Assembly (NCBI RefSeq): GCF_042242105.1
Contig: NC_092014.1
Location: 11,784,374-11,848,373, forward strand
Length of the DNA stretch: 64,000 nucleotides
Direction: 5' to 3'
Origin: Pempheris klunzingeri
Taxonomy: Eukaryota; Chordata; Actinopteri; Acropomatiformes; Pempheridae
Positions within the stretch are counted from its first letter, which is position 1. The number at the start of each line of letters is the position of its first letter. The notes below the pieces were generated by a model that did no database searches, was not told the origin of the DNA, and saw only the letters and a list, made by a program, of their open reading frames with translations. The translations under genes and the position numbers were made by a program. Positions 52,471 to 64,000 of this stretch are shown here, piece after piece.

Positions 52471-52512
52471 TTTTAAGGGCTCTTCTTGTCTTCTATCTGC
52501 ACAGGCTGCTGT
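52471..52512 (-). other. 5' UTR part of the ART-like gene
   Basis: On the minus strand an acceptor (TCTGTTACAG) lies about 40 bases before the start codon, so the start codon exon has a short leader and at least one further upstream non-coding exon. A donor-like GTATGT at about 52738 (minus) is a candidate for its end. Confidence 0.4.
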
Positions 52513-52759
52513 AACAGAAATCAAAGAAAAGCAGGACCAGAGTTGAAATAAAAAGTCCTGTGACGCTACACACAGCCCAGAAATGGGATGATCAGAAGTG
52601 TTTCTCAAATGCTTTGTTTGGACAAGCCCTCAATGTGTCATTATCAGTTTTCTTTCCTTGGAATACAGCTAAGATAAACATTAGCGATAAGAACACTTAA
52701 ATGAAAAGCAAATGTTGAAAATGTTGAAAGGCACATACCTTAAGCAAGAAAAAATATAA

Positions 52760-54540
52760 TATAAAATTTGTGGGAGCAACTCAAATAATCGAGTCCAAGT
52801 AAATCAAACTACAGGGGTGTGATCATTCTCTGTAGAGCACTGCTGGATGTGAAAGACCTTATCTCGTCGAGCAACTCCTTTTCCTTTCCTGTGGAAGGAA
52901 ACAGCATGCCACTGGGAGCCCTGATGTAAACAATACTCACATGCCCATGTGTACACGAAAGCAGTTTTTGCTTGCTATAATCATTCCTCCTATTCATTCT
53001 GGCTTTTAAGAGACCACTTCCTTGATGATTCATTAAAATAACACAGCACCAATACTTCCAGGTGACTGGTTATTGTACATGCTGTTGTATTCTTTGCTGT
53101 TCCCTGTAGGCATTGGGCTTGTGAGTAGCTAATTCCTGTCCTGTAAGATTGTGTTTCACCTCCTGACCTCCTCTCACTTCCTTCCTTCCTGGCTGGAAGG
53201 GAGAAATGTTTTTACAGTGGTCACTAAATGAGCCAGTCAATGATTTCCCAGTGGCAGTGTGGACACTAAATGGTATTTAGACTTAGACTTAGACTTAGAC
53301 TTTCTTTATTGATCCCCCATAGGGGGAAATTCACATGTTACAGCAGCAACAATAGAAAAGAAAGAGTGAAGAAAGCAACAGTAGAAAATAAGCAATAGCA
53401 AATAAATATATGTTGTGATGATAAATAAATATTCACTCTATGGACATAAAATGTACAGATTTAAGCAATTTTAAATCCAAACACTGTTTCAAAGTTTATC
53501 TATGGTTGTTAACAAAGTAAGGCCCTATTTTGTGGGTTATGACTAACTTAAATTTCAAAAGTCTAGGATCTCTCTGAGGACATTGGGCCGTCAAAGAGAA
53601 GGAAAAAAAGTAGCCTATATACCATAGCATACAGTTTACATGCAGCCAACACTTCCATCACTAATACAGATGACAATGAGATACTTTGGTATAGCTCGTT
53701 AGTACCAGTTTGTGTCATTTATGTCGTTTAATATTCATATTTTAAAAATTACCGCAGCAAATGGCCGTGGTGAAGTTTTAAATTGGATAATACCCAGACA
53801 TTCACTCCAGATCCAGCTGTGTGTTCGTATTCAGTTTCAACCAGTGCTGACAGGAGGAGGACATTATTTTAAATGAATATTTAGATAAAAAGTAATGGTA
53901 TTTTTTTTATAGAAAAATCATGATGTTCCAATAGCTCTCAGCCTCCATGTGATGTGTGGCAGAGACCCGAAATCATTACTGAAATCCACCCCTAAACCTG
54001 ACAAATAGGACACACCTCTTCACATTAGATTAGAAATCTGTTTGTCCAGATTAGTGGTACATTGTGATGCTCATTTGTAATCACTGGGTCACATTACATG
54101 GAAGCTCTTGAAAAAATACCATTATATTTTTAATAGAACATTTATTTAAATCAAATAAATCCCATGATAGCAATGAAAATAAGTTTTCTAAGTGAAATCA
54201 ATTTAATATTTTTTTTTACATTATAATATTTACTGCTCTTATCAAGTCAGCATGTAAACAAAAGTAACTGTTTGAGTGTCAGTGAAACAGTAACTTATTG
54301 ATGGCCTTGATGGTTCGAGTTGTGGGAGCTGAGCTAACTGTCCTCCTGCTGCCAACTCTGGGGGAAACTCAACACGAAGACTCCGCTGGGTCTGCCGCAT
54401 CTGCCGATTATCTAACTTAAAACTAATTGGTCTCCTCCGCTTTGTTTTATCATTAAACTACATCGTGTTACATCTAATAAACATTGCAGGAACACAAGCT
54501 GGGATATTGAAACGTAGATGCGTTGCCATGACTCCGGGTT
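52760..54540. other. Spacer between the ART-like gene and primpol
   Basis: Contains a LINE stub (53277-53420) and otherwise no recognised gene. Confidence 0.5.
53277..53420 (-). mobile_element. LINE 3'-end stub with (TTAGAC)n tail
   Basis: Starts with TTAGAC hexamers (the tail), then CTTTATTGATCCCCC and GGGGGAAATTCACATGTTACAG. Reverse-complemented it matches the tail at 10006-10098 (TGTAACA-GTGAATTTCCC ... GGGAT-AATAAAG), so the two are members of one family in opposite orientation. Confidence 0.65.
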
Positions 54541-54544
54541 GTAC

Positions 54545-54600
54545 CCGGAAATAGCGCCACTTCCGGTTACAGACGCGCCAAAAAGAAAAAGTGACGTTGC
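54545..54600 (+). promoter_or_regulatory. primpol: primpol promoter: two ETS boxes, E2F-like box, CRE-half
   Basis: CCGGAA (54545-54550) and ACTTCCGG (54559-54566) are inverted ETS sites, GCGCCAAAAA (54575-54584) fits the E2F consensus read on the opposite strand (TTTTTGGCGC), and TGACGT is at 54592-54597. There is no TATA box. This layout suits a cell-cycle or housekeeping gene. Confidence 0.55.
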
Positions 54601-54713
54601 TGCTGAAGCTTGTGTTTATATTTCAGTTTCCACCGAGTGACAAGCGACTGAGTGGACTATTAGCGCTAACATAACATTAATGTAACCCACTGGACAGAAC
54701 CTGAGCTACACTG
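54601..54713 (+). other. primpol: primpol 5' UTR exon
   Basis: Bounded downstream by a strong donor (CTG then GTGAGT at 54714) and lying just after the promoter boxes. The next exon begins at 55735. The upstream end is estimated. Confidence 0.5.
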
Positions 54714-55794
54714 GTGAGTTATGGCCAGAATACTCCAAAGCTAACCTTAAAGTGACGGGGGCTAAACATAGATACAGTCTGTGTAGTTAGCTATCACCTC
54801 AAGATATGGCTGCTGCTAAATTAGCTCTGACACCCGAGTGAGTCAAAGTTTCAGCTCTGTTCATCATACTGCAGCTAGTCTAGAAGTATTTATATTTATT
54901 TAAAAAAAAAAACGTAATACAATGAAACTAAGCTTATTTTTCAAGTAGATGTTAGGTGCTTTACTTAAAAAGTTAAATTGTTATGTGTCTCCCTCTATTA
55001 TACCGCGAACCAGTGGGAACTCCTGGACTTTTACTCAGCTTTTGTTTTAGACCTAGATTTGAACAAAACACGTGAAAACATCATGACTGCAGTAATGATA
55101 ATAATACATCATAACACAAGTCTGCCAGGAGCCATACCAATGACATGCAATGGCATAACACACAGTACTCCTGCTTCTGTAATTGTACTCATAGAACAGT
55201 AAATCCCTTTTTATGGAGGTTATAATGTTCAGTTTTTGTTGAGACTGTGGTCACTTTTGCAGACATAGTTTGTGGTGCTGTTGAATTGTACTGTGCTTTA
55301 CTGACAGGTCTTATTATTCTACTATTCTCGCTACCTCGCTTCCCTAAATCGCTTCTCTTCCTCGTGTCTTTACTTCCTCCCACTGAAGATGTCACAGCGA
55401 GATGCGAGGAAGTGATGTGTAGGACACATCTGTGTTTGGCTGCTTCTCTCCTTGCTACTGGTCTCCTCAACGTTCATTTAATATTCTAATAAGATTCAGA
55501 AGATCCTCCATGATGGCGTAGAGGGGAGAGATTTCTGGGTAACGGGAGAAGAGAGGACAGAGGGACATTTAAGTTCAGCATTTTGTATGGCAGTGTGATC
55601 ATAGAATAATTTATTCATGAAGATTGTGCCAAATGTAGAGGATTGTGTGTAGTGTTTTGAAAAAGGTGTGCTGAAGTAGTAGTAGTTTTAGCAGTAGTAG
55701 AAAGTTACCACTCTGTACAATGTTTTTTTTTCAGGTTGAAGGATGATAGCAGTCCTAAAGTGTCCTTGAGTGCATCACTAAAAATAATTTGAGG

Positions 55795-58700
55795 ATGAGG
55801 AAGTGGGAAGACCGAATGAGGAAGGTTGAGCAGCTTGCTCAGTCGTTCCAGCAGAATCCTCTGGCCGCAAGCTACAAACCTCGACTTTGGCCGTGTCAGC
55901 CCTCTTCTGTCTGGAAGCTCTTCCCTCGTCAAAGTTTGGCTTTCAGCTTCGCTCAGAGTTGCAAAGAGGTAACACAACGCGTTGCTGATGCCGGATTATC
56001 TCATCAGGTTTTACATCAAAAATATTGATATTTGTGCCTCGCATTCTCTAGGCTGTACATGTTTTTGCACTTGAAAAAGAAAATACACCCCTGGGTAAAA
56101 GGATCTACCTGATTACCAGTTACAGTGAGCTGTGGCATTATTACAGGTAACTATCATCAGCTCTACATTGCAGAATGAGGAGCATCTTCTTTTGTGTGTT
56201 TGGAACAAATGCGATGATATGCTTTGATGGATATTTGTCTCTTGATCTCTTCCAGGACTTATAGACAGTCTCTAATGCACTGCTATGAGGTGATACCAGA
56301 GGGCGCTGTCTGTAAGCTGTACTTTGACTTGGAGTTCCACAAGCCCTCAAACAAAGGAGCTGATGGGAAAACTATGGTGTCTTCACTTATCCAGGTAGGG
56401 TACTTTTCACATCTTCATTGGCAATTCATTTTTTTTATGGAGCAGCTTGGAGCAAGATAGACTGCACTGTGTTTTTAGTCTATTTTATGTGTTTTATTTG
56501 TTTTACCTGTTGTACTGTGTTTCTGATGTGTGGGGGTGTTTTTAATGCCTGAATGTGGGTTTTTAAACCTTGTTTTATAGCCGTGACAAAAGAAAATTTT
56601 CTGTTTTTACCTGGAACAGACAATAAAGTTGAATTGATTGATTCACATACGAATAAAAATGATACTTTGTTTAACAATTATAAAGCCAAAGAATGTGTTC
56701 TAAATCAAAGAGTTTCTGAGGGGACGTCAAGTTCACTGTTGATTCAGAGGAGCAAAATATGAGAAGTAAAGGGTCTGGTTGTAGATTAGAGGCACTGACT
56801 TTAGAAATAAGTGAAAATTGCTCAAATGTGCAACTTAAACTAGCTTCAAGCTGCTTCTGTAGACTGGAATGTGTCACACATGGTGGAAACATCTGTTCAT
56901 GTGTAATTTATCTCATTACTTTATAACCTTAAAGAGTTAGGACATATTGTACATTATATTTACCTGTCTGCGTTTTGTGTGTTGACAGTATGTTTGCGAC
57001 AAGCTAATGGACGTTTATGGGATTGAATGCTCGACAAAAAATGTCCTCAATCTTGACTCCAGCACAGAGGAGAAGTTCAGTCGACATCTCATCTTCAATC
57101 TCCAAAATGCAGCTTTCAAGGACAACATACATGTCGGTATGCTTTGTTTTGCATGGAGGACACAAAACCTTTTTTCCTCAAATGTAACTCCAGTCACATA
57201 TCTCCTTTTTTTCTATTCATCTATTTTTCATTGAAGGTGAAAGGGCAAAGTGAAATTTTCATTATGTGGTGAAACTTGTCTTTATCTGTACATATGACAA
57301 TAAAACGATTTAATTGAATATTCTGTCTGTTTTTTTTAGGTGGGTTTATCCATGCAGTTCTTCAGCCAGTCCTGAGTACACCCAAAAGTGGAAGTTGCCT
57401 GAATGTTGGGATGAATTCAGTGGCCGAAAACAGTGAAACACGGTTTGTTTTGAATCTGAATCTGTGAATATAATTATTTTAATTTCTCTGCTATCATCAT
57501 GTTGTGTAATTTTTTTCATTGATGCGCTGACAGCAGATCACATGCAGTTCCTGAGGAGAAGCCAGGAAAGGCACACGAGATGGCTAAGAGTCCTCAGACC
57601 AAGAGGCGCAAGCAGGAAGAGAAGGACCTCACCTTTCTCCAGGTGAAAAACAAGGATGGCCAAGACTGTCTCTTTGTTGATCTTGGTAAGACAAACCACA
57701 AGTTTTTCTTGCACTTATCTGTGTTCAATGCTTCTCTAGATTACTCCTCTTGAAATACTCATCTCTCCATAACTTACAAAAACAGGAGTTTACACCAAGA
57801 ACAGAAATTTCCGCCTTTACAAGTCATCGAAAGCAGGAAAGAACGCTGCGTTCACGGTTGCAGACGACAACACGTTTATTGCCAAACCTGTGAAGGGAGT
57901 TTCTGCAGAGGAAAGTGTATTCTTGGCTTCCTTGGTCTGTAATTTGAGGTACACTGAGCATCTTTAACTCAGTTTTCTGTGTGCTGAAATATTTCCTTTG
58001 TTAAGCCGCAACATTATAGCTAATTCATATATATTCATATATCATTAGTTTTACAGGTCAGAAAATTCTTACGTGGGACGTCCCAGAAACAAAGGAGTTC
58101 AAAACCCAGAGGCCTCATTGCCCAAAAGGATCAGTCACAAATCCAGGTAACACTGAAGTGACAACAGACACTTCTCTCTATACTGTGCATACATACAGTG
58201 TATTATATAATCAGTCAGTGTATCAACATTGTAACTTCATACGTTTCAGCATACATAGTTTTAATTTACGTAACTTTTTTTCCATCCATCACTGACAGAA
58301 TCACTTTCCGGCTGCGAGTCGTCCCCTCATCAAGAAGTAGACAACTTTGTATTAACTCTGGTCAAAAAGGATGGTGTACATGGAAGTAAGCGTTGAGCAT
58401 ATGCTCATCACTTTCAATACATTTGTATGTCTAGTTTGGGGCCAACTAATGACCATTTTCATAATTGATGAATCGTTTGGTTGATAAAATGTCAGAAAAC
58501 AGTGAAAAATGCCAGTGACAAGGTAATACTTTCAGATATCTTGTTTTATTCAACCAACAGTCCAAAGCCCAAAGATATTCAATTCAACTTAACATGGTAC
58601 AAAACAGAGAGCAGAAGAAAACTCTCAGATTTTATAAACTGGAACCAGTGAATGTTTGGCATCTTTTGTGGAGAGAATAACTTAAACGATAGATTATCAA

Positions 58701-59872
58701 AATAGCAGATAGCTTTTTTTGTTGATCAACTTAATTGTTTGAGTCCTACACAACAAACTTTCTGCAGCTTCATGAAGTACCTTTAACTTATGTTTTCTCA
58801 GTTCTAAAACCTGCTTTAAAATTGAATGACAAATTTCAGAGCTTAAGTCGTTGCTGAGTGAAATGGACGATGTGTTTGATAATCTTATCACAATACTGAT
58901 TTTCTTCTTATGTAAATCAGTTCTACAATAACTCCACCTTCATGTTCAATTTTTACCAGTAAGGAATTGATTCAACTGTATGATCGTTTTGGAGGATGTA
59001 GCTTATGTTGTACTGACAGATGTTTCTAGTAATTTGTCCATCCCATTTATACCAATGAGGGTAAGCTAATCTGCACTATGCAGACACTTGAAACAGTGTA
59101 TATCAGTAATGTCTGGACTGTGTTTCTGTTATGTTTCTTTAAACAGGCATCAGACGATGGAACTACTTTGCTGCTGAGCAGCTGCTTGTTTACGACATTG
59201 CAAAATACCGCTGGTGTGAAAATGTGGGAAGGTTTCATAAAAGCAACAACATCATGTACGTATGTTTCATGTTCTGTTGACAATCTTAAAGTGAGCTCCA
59301 CCCTTCTGACTCGGTCTCATCCTCCTCTGCAGGATCGTCGTGGATCTCAAAGAGGAAATGTGGTACCAGAAGTGTCACGATCCCGAATGCAAGAACTTCA
59401 GGTCGTCAAGTATGTCATGTCCCTAACAGCTGCAATAACAACTCAAGGGCACATGATCTGTGTGTGGGGTAATACCGCTTGTCTGAGATAAACTTTTCTA
59501 ATGCTGCAGGCTACCCGCTGCCTCAGGAGATTTGCATCAGCTACATCATGACACTGGTTTGTTTGCTTTCCTTTTAAAGTTCAGGATGTTCCTCACAGCA
59601 CACAGCAGCTTGTGATCATGTCTTCTGTTCACTGACAGGATGAGGAAGACCAGGCTTACTTAATGGACGAGGCTGGCAACATTGAACCCAGCCAGGCACC
59701 AAGCCAGGCCCCACGGAGCACAGCGTGCCTGGAGGAGGAAGCTGCTGATGAGTGGGGAGACGGCCAGGATGACCGGGACTATTTAGAGAGCCTGGAGGAG
59801 TTTGAACAGACCAGTGGGGATATCTCTGATCAGCTGCTGCTCAGATGTTTGGTGGATTTTGAATCACAGTAG
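55795..59872 (+). CDS. primpol: DNA primase-polymerase PrimPol
   Basis: Thirteen coding exons: 55795-55968, 56052-56146, 56256-56394, 56989-57136, 57340-57442, 57534-57685, 57786-57948, 58049-58146, 58299-58385, 59147-59255, 59333-59409, 59510-59556, 59639-59872; in frame, 541 residues (540 with the alternative exon-7 acceptor). PrimPol re-primes stalled forks and bypasses lesions in nucleus and mitochondria. The AEP catalytic core is intact: Asp114 and Glu116 (CKLYFDLEF), His169 (EKFSRHLIF) and Asp269 (CLFVDLGVYTKNRNFRLYKSSK). The zinc knuckle is Cys410, His417, Cys437, Cys442 (YRWCENVGRFH ... WYQKCHDPEC), with exactly the human spacing. The acidic C-terminus (DDRDYLESLEEFEQ, SDQLLLRCL) resembles the RPA-binding motifs. 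Start: first ATG of RKWEDRM, as in human. The linker between motifs II and III is shorter than in human. Confidence 0.96.
58455..58730. repeat. Dispersed fish repeat, copy 2 of 3 (primpol intron)
   Basis: Carries CAACCAACAGTCCAAAGCCCAAAGATATTCAATT and the GATTATCAAAATAG end typical of the same family as 12225-12420 and 61925-62235 (quoted in consensus; individual copies differ). Confidence 0.5.
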
Positions 59873-60118
59873 AGGGTGAGGTTTATTTTATTTTATTTTG
59901 CACTGGCTGTACAGCATCACTGATATTAGTAACATTTTACTTTTATTCTTCCTATGTAGCATTTATAAACAGTATAAAAACATGAAAAATGTGTTATAAC
60001 ACACAATGAAGTACCTATAAGTGGAGACTGGTGCATGAAGAGATAATGAGTGGCAATATTAAATTTATTTATTAAATGGCGAGATTTAAAGTGTTACCAA
60101 GACACATTAATTAATGCA

Positions 60119-60124
60119 CTTTAT
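60119..60124 (-). terminator. Polyadenylation signal AATAAA, acsl1
   Basis: Minus-strand AATAAA (plus-strand TTTATT) about 1.6 kb after the acsl1 stop. Other minus-strand candidates lie at 60240-60250. Using it would make the acsl1 and primpol 3' UTRs overlap by about 100 bases. Confidence 0.35.
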
Positions 60125-60217
60125 TAACAATTACAACATAAAACTTTCAAGATTCTAGCCTCAATTAGAAATCATGGATTAGGGATCTATAAAAATGTGT
60201 TTCCCACTACACAGGAC

Positions 60218-60223
60218 AATAAA
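60218..60223 (+). terminator. Polyadenylation signal AATAAA, primpol
   Basis: First canonical hexamer after the primpol stop, 346 bases downstream. Minus-strand signals for acsl1 occur in the same few hundred bases. Confidence 0.5.
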
Positions 60224-61731
60224 TACACAGTTTTGGAAGAAACTGATTTATTTGGTACAGTAGATAAATAAAAACACTGTACTTAACTTCAGCACAAAAC
60301 TGCACCTTTGCCCATTTCATATCACAAGTCTTTAAAAAAAACAATATGGCTTGAACTGTCAAGGAGGACTTGACATGATTAGATGTGTGTAACGATCTTA
60401 ATTTAGTGAAAACATCTGAATTTACAACAAAATATATTATCAAACAGCTGAAATGCTGCTCTGTCTTACTCAGGCCTGGTGGTTTAATAGACCATCTGCT
60501 AAAAGTTAATATGAAATGCTGACAAGGACATGGAATTAATTTTGAAAAACCGGCCTCTTTGAATGAACTGTGATACCAGTAATCCAAATATTTACCCTGA
60601 AGACTTGTGCATTATATAAATCAGTCTGCAGCATTATCCTGCAATCTGTGGCACTGAAATTTAAAAAAAAAAAAAAAAATCTAAAAGAGGGAACTGCATG
60701 TACAGAATGGTAACAGTCAATATTTCCCATGCAGTGTTAAAAGAAAACAAAAACAACCAAAACAATTCTGTCAAGCAACAACATTTCCAACAGGCCACCA
60801 ACTAAACTGTGCACTAAAACAGGTTTATCAGTCCTTTAGCCTAAAGCGTTGAGAAACATGGGAATGCAGGGAAACCACAGAGTATCAGGCACGATACTTT
60901 GCAGCAGATACACTATTTACAGGCTCAATGATTACATTAAATATCAACTTAAATACATAACCAAAACATTAAATAGTCTGGTATATAAATACTTTGTCAC
61001 CGTCATAAAAGCATGTTTATAGGATTATTTTCGGCAGCTCCCACAATATAAAACTAGCAGAAATGTTTTCATGTGCTGGACCTTTCTGACCATGACCTTT
61101 AACTTCATTTAGTTAAAGCAGCAAGGCTATATAATTTATGATGAGCAGCAGCGTCCTCTGCTGCCAAAATTAGTAAAATTACTGCTGGCACATTCAATTC
61201 TGTAGATATCTGAGTTACTGCACTATTCTAACACGAGCAAAAATATTTGAAGGAGAACAGACTTCAACACAAGACTGAGCCAAAGCGCAAAGGGCAACTG
61301 AAAACATCTTCACGCTCAGCGGTTACAGCCATAGACTCATAGTTGTGTGTGATGTAGGCACTTCACACGGGACATCGTTCCCGCTCCACCCAGGTTTACA
61401 TAGTGCAAGAACAGACAACGGGGCGCCAAGTGGGAACAAAAGCGGCACCATTCTCCCCATTACAATTTAAGGCATGATCAAGTCACATTTCCCCTTGTAC
61501 TTTTTAACCCTTACAACACGACGATGTGGTCTGGAATAATCTGAACTAATTGCCCAGTGACAGATGGGAAAATTTTGTGGTATTTTCACGAGATGAAGCT
61601 GGGACAGTAGATACTTATAACAGAGATTCATTATCCAATTTGATTGACAGCAGTCCCCACAAGATTGCAGAGGTTCTGGCTGTGTACTAGAAATGATTGT
61701 CACCTTCCTTACAATACTCCTCAATCCCAGT

Positions 61732-63980
61732 CTACATCTTAATTTTGGCATACAGTTCATCAATTTTCTCTCTGAAGCAGCTCCGAAGCTCAGCCCTCTT
61801 GGCCTTCAGGGTGGGTGTCAGCAGGCCGTTCTGGACAGAAAACATCTCAGGATGTAAAGCGATGTCTCTCACCTGCAGAGGAAAAACAGAACAGCAGCAC
61901 AATGATTAACAAAGGGTGAAAAAAAGGCTGCAGCAACTTTTTATTGTCGTATAATCTGGCAGCTATTTTTTCAGTTAATCTTTAGGTTAGGCATGCTTCA
62001 CTATTTTTAATTGATCATAAATTCTATAGCCGAGGTGATGTCTTCAAACTGTTTGTCCAACCAACACTCCAAAACCCTAAAATATGCAGATTATTCTCAA
62101 AACAGCAGATTTTGACAATACATAAGATGTTTTTGCTTGAAAATGCCTTGAAAACAAATCCATTAGCAAAATAGATGTCGATTCATTCAGTTGGTCAAAG
62201 AAATCGATTAACTGACTAATCATTCTATAAGCTAAGTTTCTAATGCCAGACCAGTTGACGTGGCAACAATCACCTGCTCAAAAGACTTGAGTCCTGCTTC
62301 TCTGCCCAACCTCAGGATGTCCTCCAGAATGACGTTCTTCACATCCTAAAAACAGTCAGGAAAGCATCTTAGCATGTGTAGCAGGTGGATCTGTGTGTTT
62401 GGGCTGCTGACAGAAATAAATCTCACCTCGTTATTGCACAGTTCAGAGTAGGATCCTTCAATCCCCTTTTTCTTGATCCAAATAGGTAAAAAGTCTGGAT
62501 CAGGAACCACTATCCCCACCAGACATGCCTGACAAATATTAGACGGATAACAGGAGGATCAGTGCTACACAAAGACGACACATTATAATCAGAATAACTA
62601 ATATTTAGTGCCACAGCAGTTTCACATTAACTACTCACCTGTAAGCTGTCACCATGAACAAATATCTGAGCCACTGGATCACTGAGATTATAGATGGTTT
62701 CTATTTTCTCTGGGGCGATATATTCTCCTTGTGCCAGCTTGAAAATGTGCTTCTTTCTGTCAGTGATCTTCAAAGTGCCGTTCTGCCACAAACCAGGAGA
62801 AAAACACAGCTTGAGATTATAGTATCTGATGCTATGCAGCTAGACTTATGTACATCTAACCAAAACGGTGACCAAAGATCGACAGTGGCCTCCAGGCTGC
62901 TTACAGGAAGCCATTTCCCAATATCCCCTGTGTGCAGCCATCCATCCTGGTCGATCGCCTCCTCCGATCTCTCAGGATCTTTGAGGTATCCCTGGAATAC
63001 ATTTGGTCCCTTGACACACACCTACAGGCAGAGATGATAAATAGGTGAAAATCCATGAAATCTCCTACAGACATTCATGGTGCCCAGATTCTAGCGCCAC
63101 CATGAGGATGACAGTTGTAGATTTTACTGAAATGTCTCTGACAGCTGTACTTAATGTATTAACATGACATTTGAAAATACATTCATTTCCCTTTCAGGAT
63201 GACTTTCATTTTCATTTTTTCATTTAAATTTTTTCATGTGGCGCCACTATGACTTTATTACTTTGGTTAATGATCAAAAACCTGCAAAACTGAAGCCATT
63301 CCCATCAGCCTCTGCTGCATTTAGTGTCTAATTAGCTAAAGTTAGCATGCTAGCGTGTCAAACTATGATGGCACATCATACACCTGATGGACATCAGCAT
63401 GTTAGCATGCCGATGTTAGCATTTAGCTCAAGTACAGTGCTAACATGCCTACAGACCGTCTTATTCACCAGCTTCAGACTGTCAACTTTTCCTGATTTAA
63501 TTTGCCTTCTTTATTTTGCTGTGTATTCAAGTGTGTTTTCCAACCCTCACAACACTGTAACATTTTTCCCCCTTTCTTTTGGTTCTTCTCATTAATTCTG
63601 CTTAGTATGGAACAGTTTTAGAATAAACTCCACTGGCCATGTCATTACAAAGAATGAATACTGTACAATCACCCCAAAAGCAACAGTATGGCTCTTTTTA
63701 TGTGCTTTTAAAAATTGTTGTGTGGCTTTGAGGCAAGTGTTTTATCAGGCTGTGGAAATACTTGTCAGCAGGATTCACTGTTGGTTTTGGTCTCTTTGTA
63801 AGTATTACAAAAATACTGTTTAAGACAAAGCCAATAAATACTTTTGTTGCCACCGTATGTTTCTGATTGTTACTGAAGCAGCACTCCTCACCTCGCCCTC
63901 TCCATTAGCTGCCAGGTAGTTCATTTCTGCCACATCCACCAGTTTAATAGCATTGCAGGGCAGAGGAGGCCCGACGTGAC
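61732..63980 (-). CDS. acsl1: Long-chain acyl-CoA synthetase 1, C-terminal part (runs off the window)
   Basis: Six C-terminal coding exons: 63980-63892, 63021-62905, 62782-62639, 62528-62427, 62345-62274, 61872-61732, GT-AG and in frame; about 221 residues, upstream exons outside. ACSLs activate long-chain fatty acids to acyl-CoA with ATP at ER and outer mitochondrial membranes. Seen: [35 protein letters not shown], the fatty-acyl-CoA-synthetase signature [34 protein letters not shown] with YIAPEKIE (adenylate-domain hinge and the catalytic lysine region), then [16 protein letters not shown] near the end. Human ACSL1 has VDVEEMNYMAAEGEGE at the same place. Residues fit ACSL1 and ACSL6 best and ACSL5 less well. 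The neighbour primpol, next to ACSL1 in human 4q35, favours acsl1. Which teleost duplicate (acsl1a/b) is not settled. Confidence 0.9.
61925..62235. repeat. Dispersed fish repeat, copy 3 of 3 (acsl1 intron)
   Basis: Contains GATGTCTTCAAACTGTTTGT, CCAACCAACACTCCAAAACCC, a TTTTTGCTTGAAAATG block and ATCGATTAACTGACTAATCATT. This is the longest of the three copies. Confidence 0.6.
63200..63455 (-). repeat. Dispersed percomorph repeat with TTAGCATGCTAACATGC core, copy 2 (acsl1 intron)
   Basis: GGCGCCACTATGAC, CTTTGGTTAATGATCAAAAACCTGC, TTAGCATGCTAGCGTG and CAGCATGTTAGCATGCCGATGTTAG blocks. Same family as 33490-33735, opposite orientation. Confidence 0.6.
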
Positions 63981-64000
63981 CTGGAAAAACACAATTGTCA

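Larger units (their letters stand above)
59873..61731. other. Convergent 3' UTRs of primpol and acsl1
   Basis: No further gene. Plus-strand primpol UTR to about 60240 and minus-strand acsl1 UTR from 61731 to about 60100. An A-run at 60663-60680 is present. Confidence 0.5.

Noticed and set aside
55189-55489. Opposed frames in primpol intron 1
   Set aside because: Plus-strand version looks membrane-like, but no acceptor or donor joins it to primpol and it matches nothing I know.

Overview
The window is nuclear DNA from a bony fish, most likely a percomorph teleost. The genes are spliced vertebrate genes with short GT-AG introns, and the spacers carry CA/GT microsatellites, Tc1-like, piggyBac-like and hAT-like transposon remnants, and dispersed repeats typical of fish. 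I found no retroviral or LTR element, no CRISPR and no prokaryotic gene. Exon boundaries below were read by hand from splice sites, reading frame and remembered family sequences. No database search was run.

Layout: (1) 1-5.15 kb: last coding exon and long 3' UTR of rnf24 (+). (2) 5.2-9.2 kb: repeat-rich spacer with a TTAA-flanked piggyBac-like element that contains a fold-back repeat, then a Tc1 remnant. (3) 9.25-10.27 kb: an unrecognised minus-strand gene that appears to encode a signal peptide, a Thr/Ala/Gly repeat domain and a GPI-type tail. (4) 12.9-15.5 kb: ccdc86 (-), complete. (5) 19.0-26.2 kb: glb1, lysosomal beta-galactosidase (+), 16 exons, complete, with a CLEAR-like box upstream. 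(6) 27.4-33.5 kb: cldnd1 (+), complete. (7) 33.9-36.2 kb, with a probable first exon near 38.9 kb: acy3-type aspartoacylase (-), complete. (8) 42.4-47.6 kb: a tachykinin receptor closest to NK3/tacr3 (+), complete. (9) 50.6-52.5 kb: an ecto-ADP-ribosyltransferase family gene (-) that lacks the usual catalytic residues. (10) 54.6-60.2 kb: primpol (+), complete. (11) 60.1-64.0 kb: 3' half of an acsl1-type long-chain acyl-CoA synthetase (-), cut by the window edge.

The genes do not form one pathway. They are ordinary neighbours with some shared edges: cldnd1 and acy3 converge, primpol and acsl1 converge with 3' ends that probably overlap, and primpol next to acsl1 recalls the human 4q35 neighbourhood (PRIMPOL, CASP3, ACSL1). 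The observations most worth a second look are the small Thr/Ala/Gly repeat gene at 9.3-10.3 kb and the catalytically degenerate ADP-ribosyltransferase at 50.6-52.5 kb.
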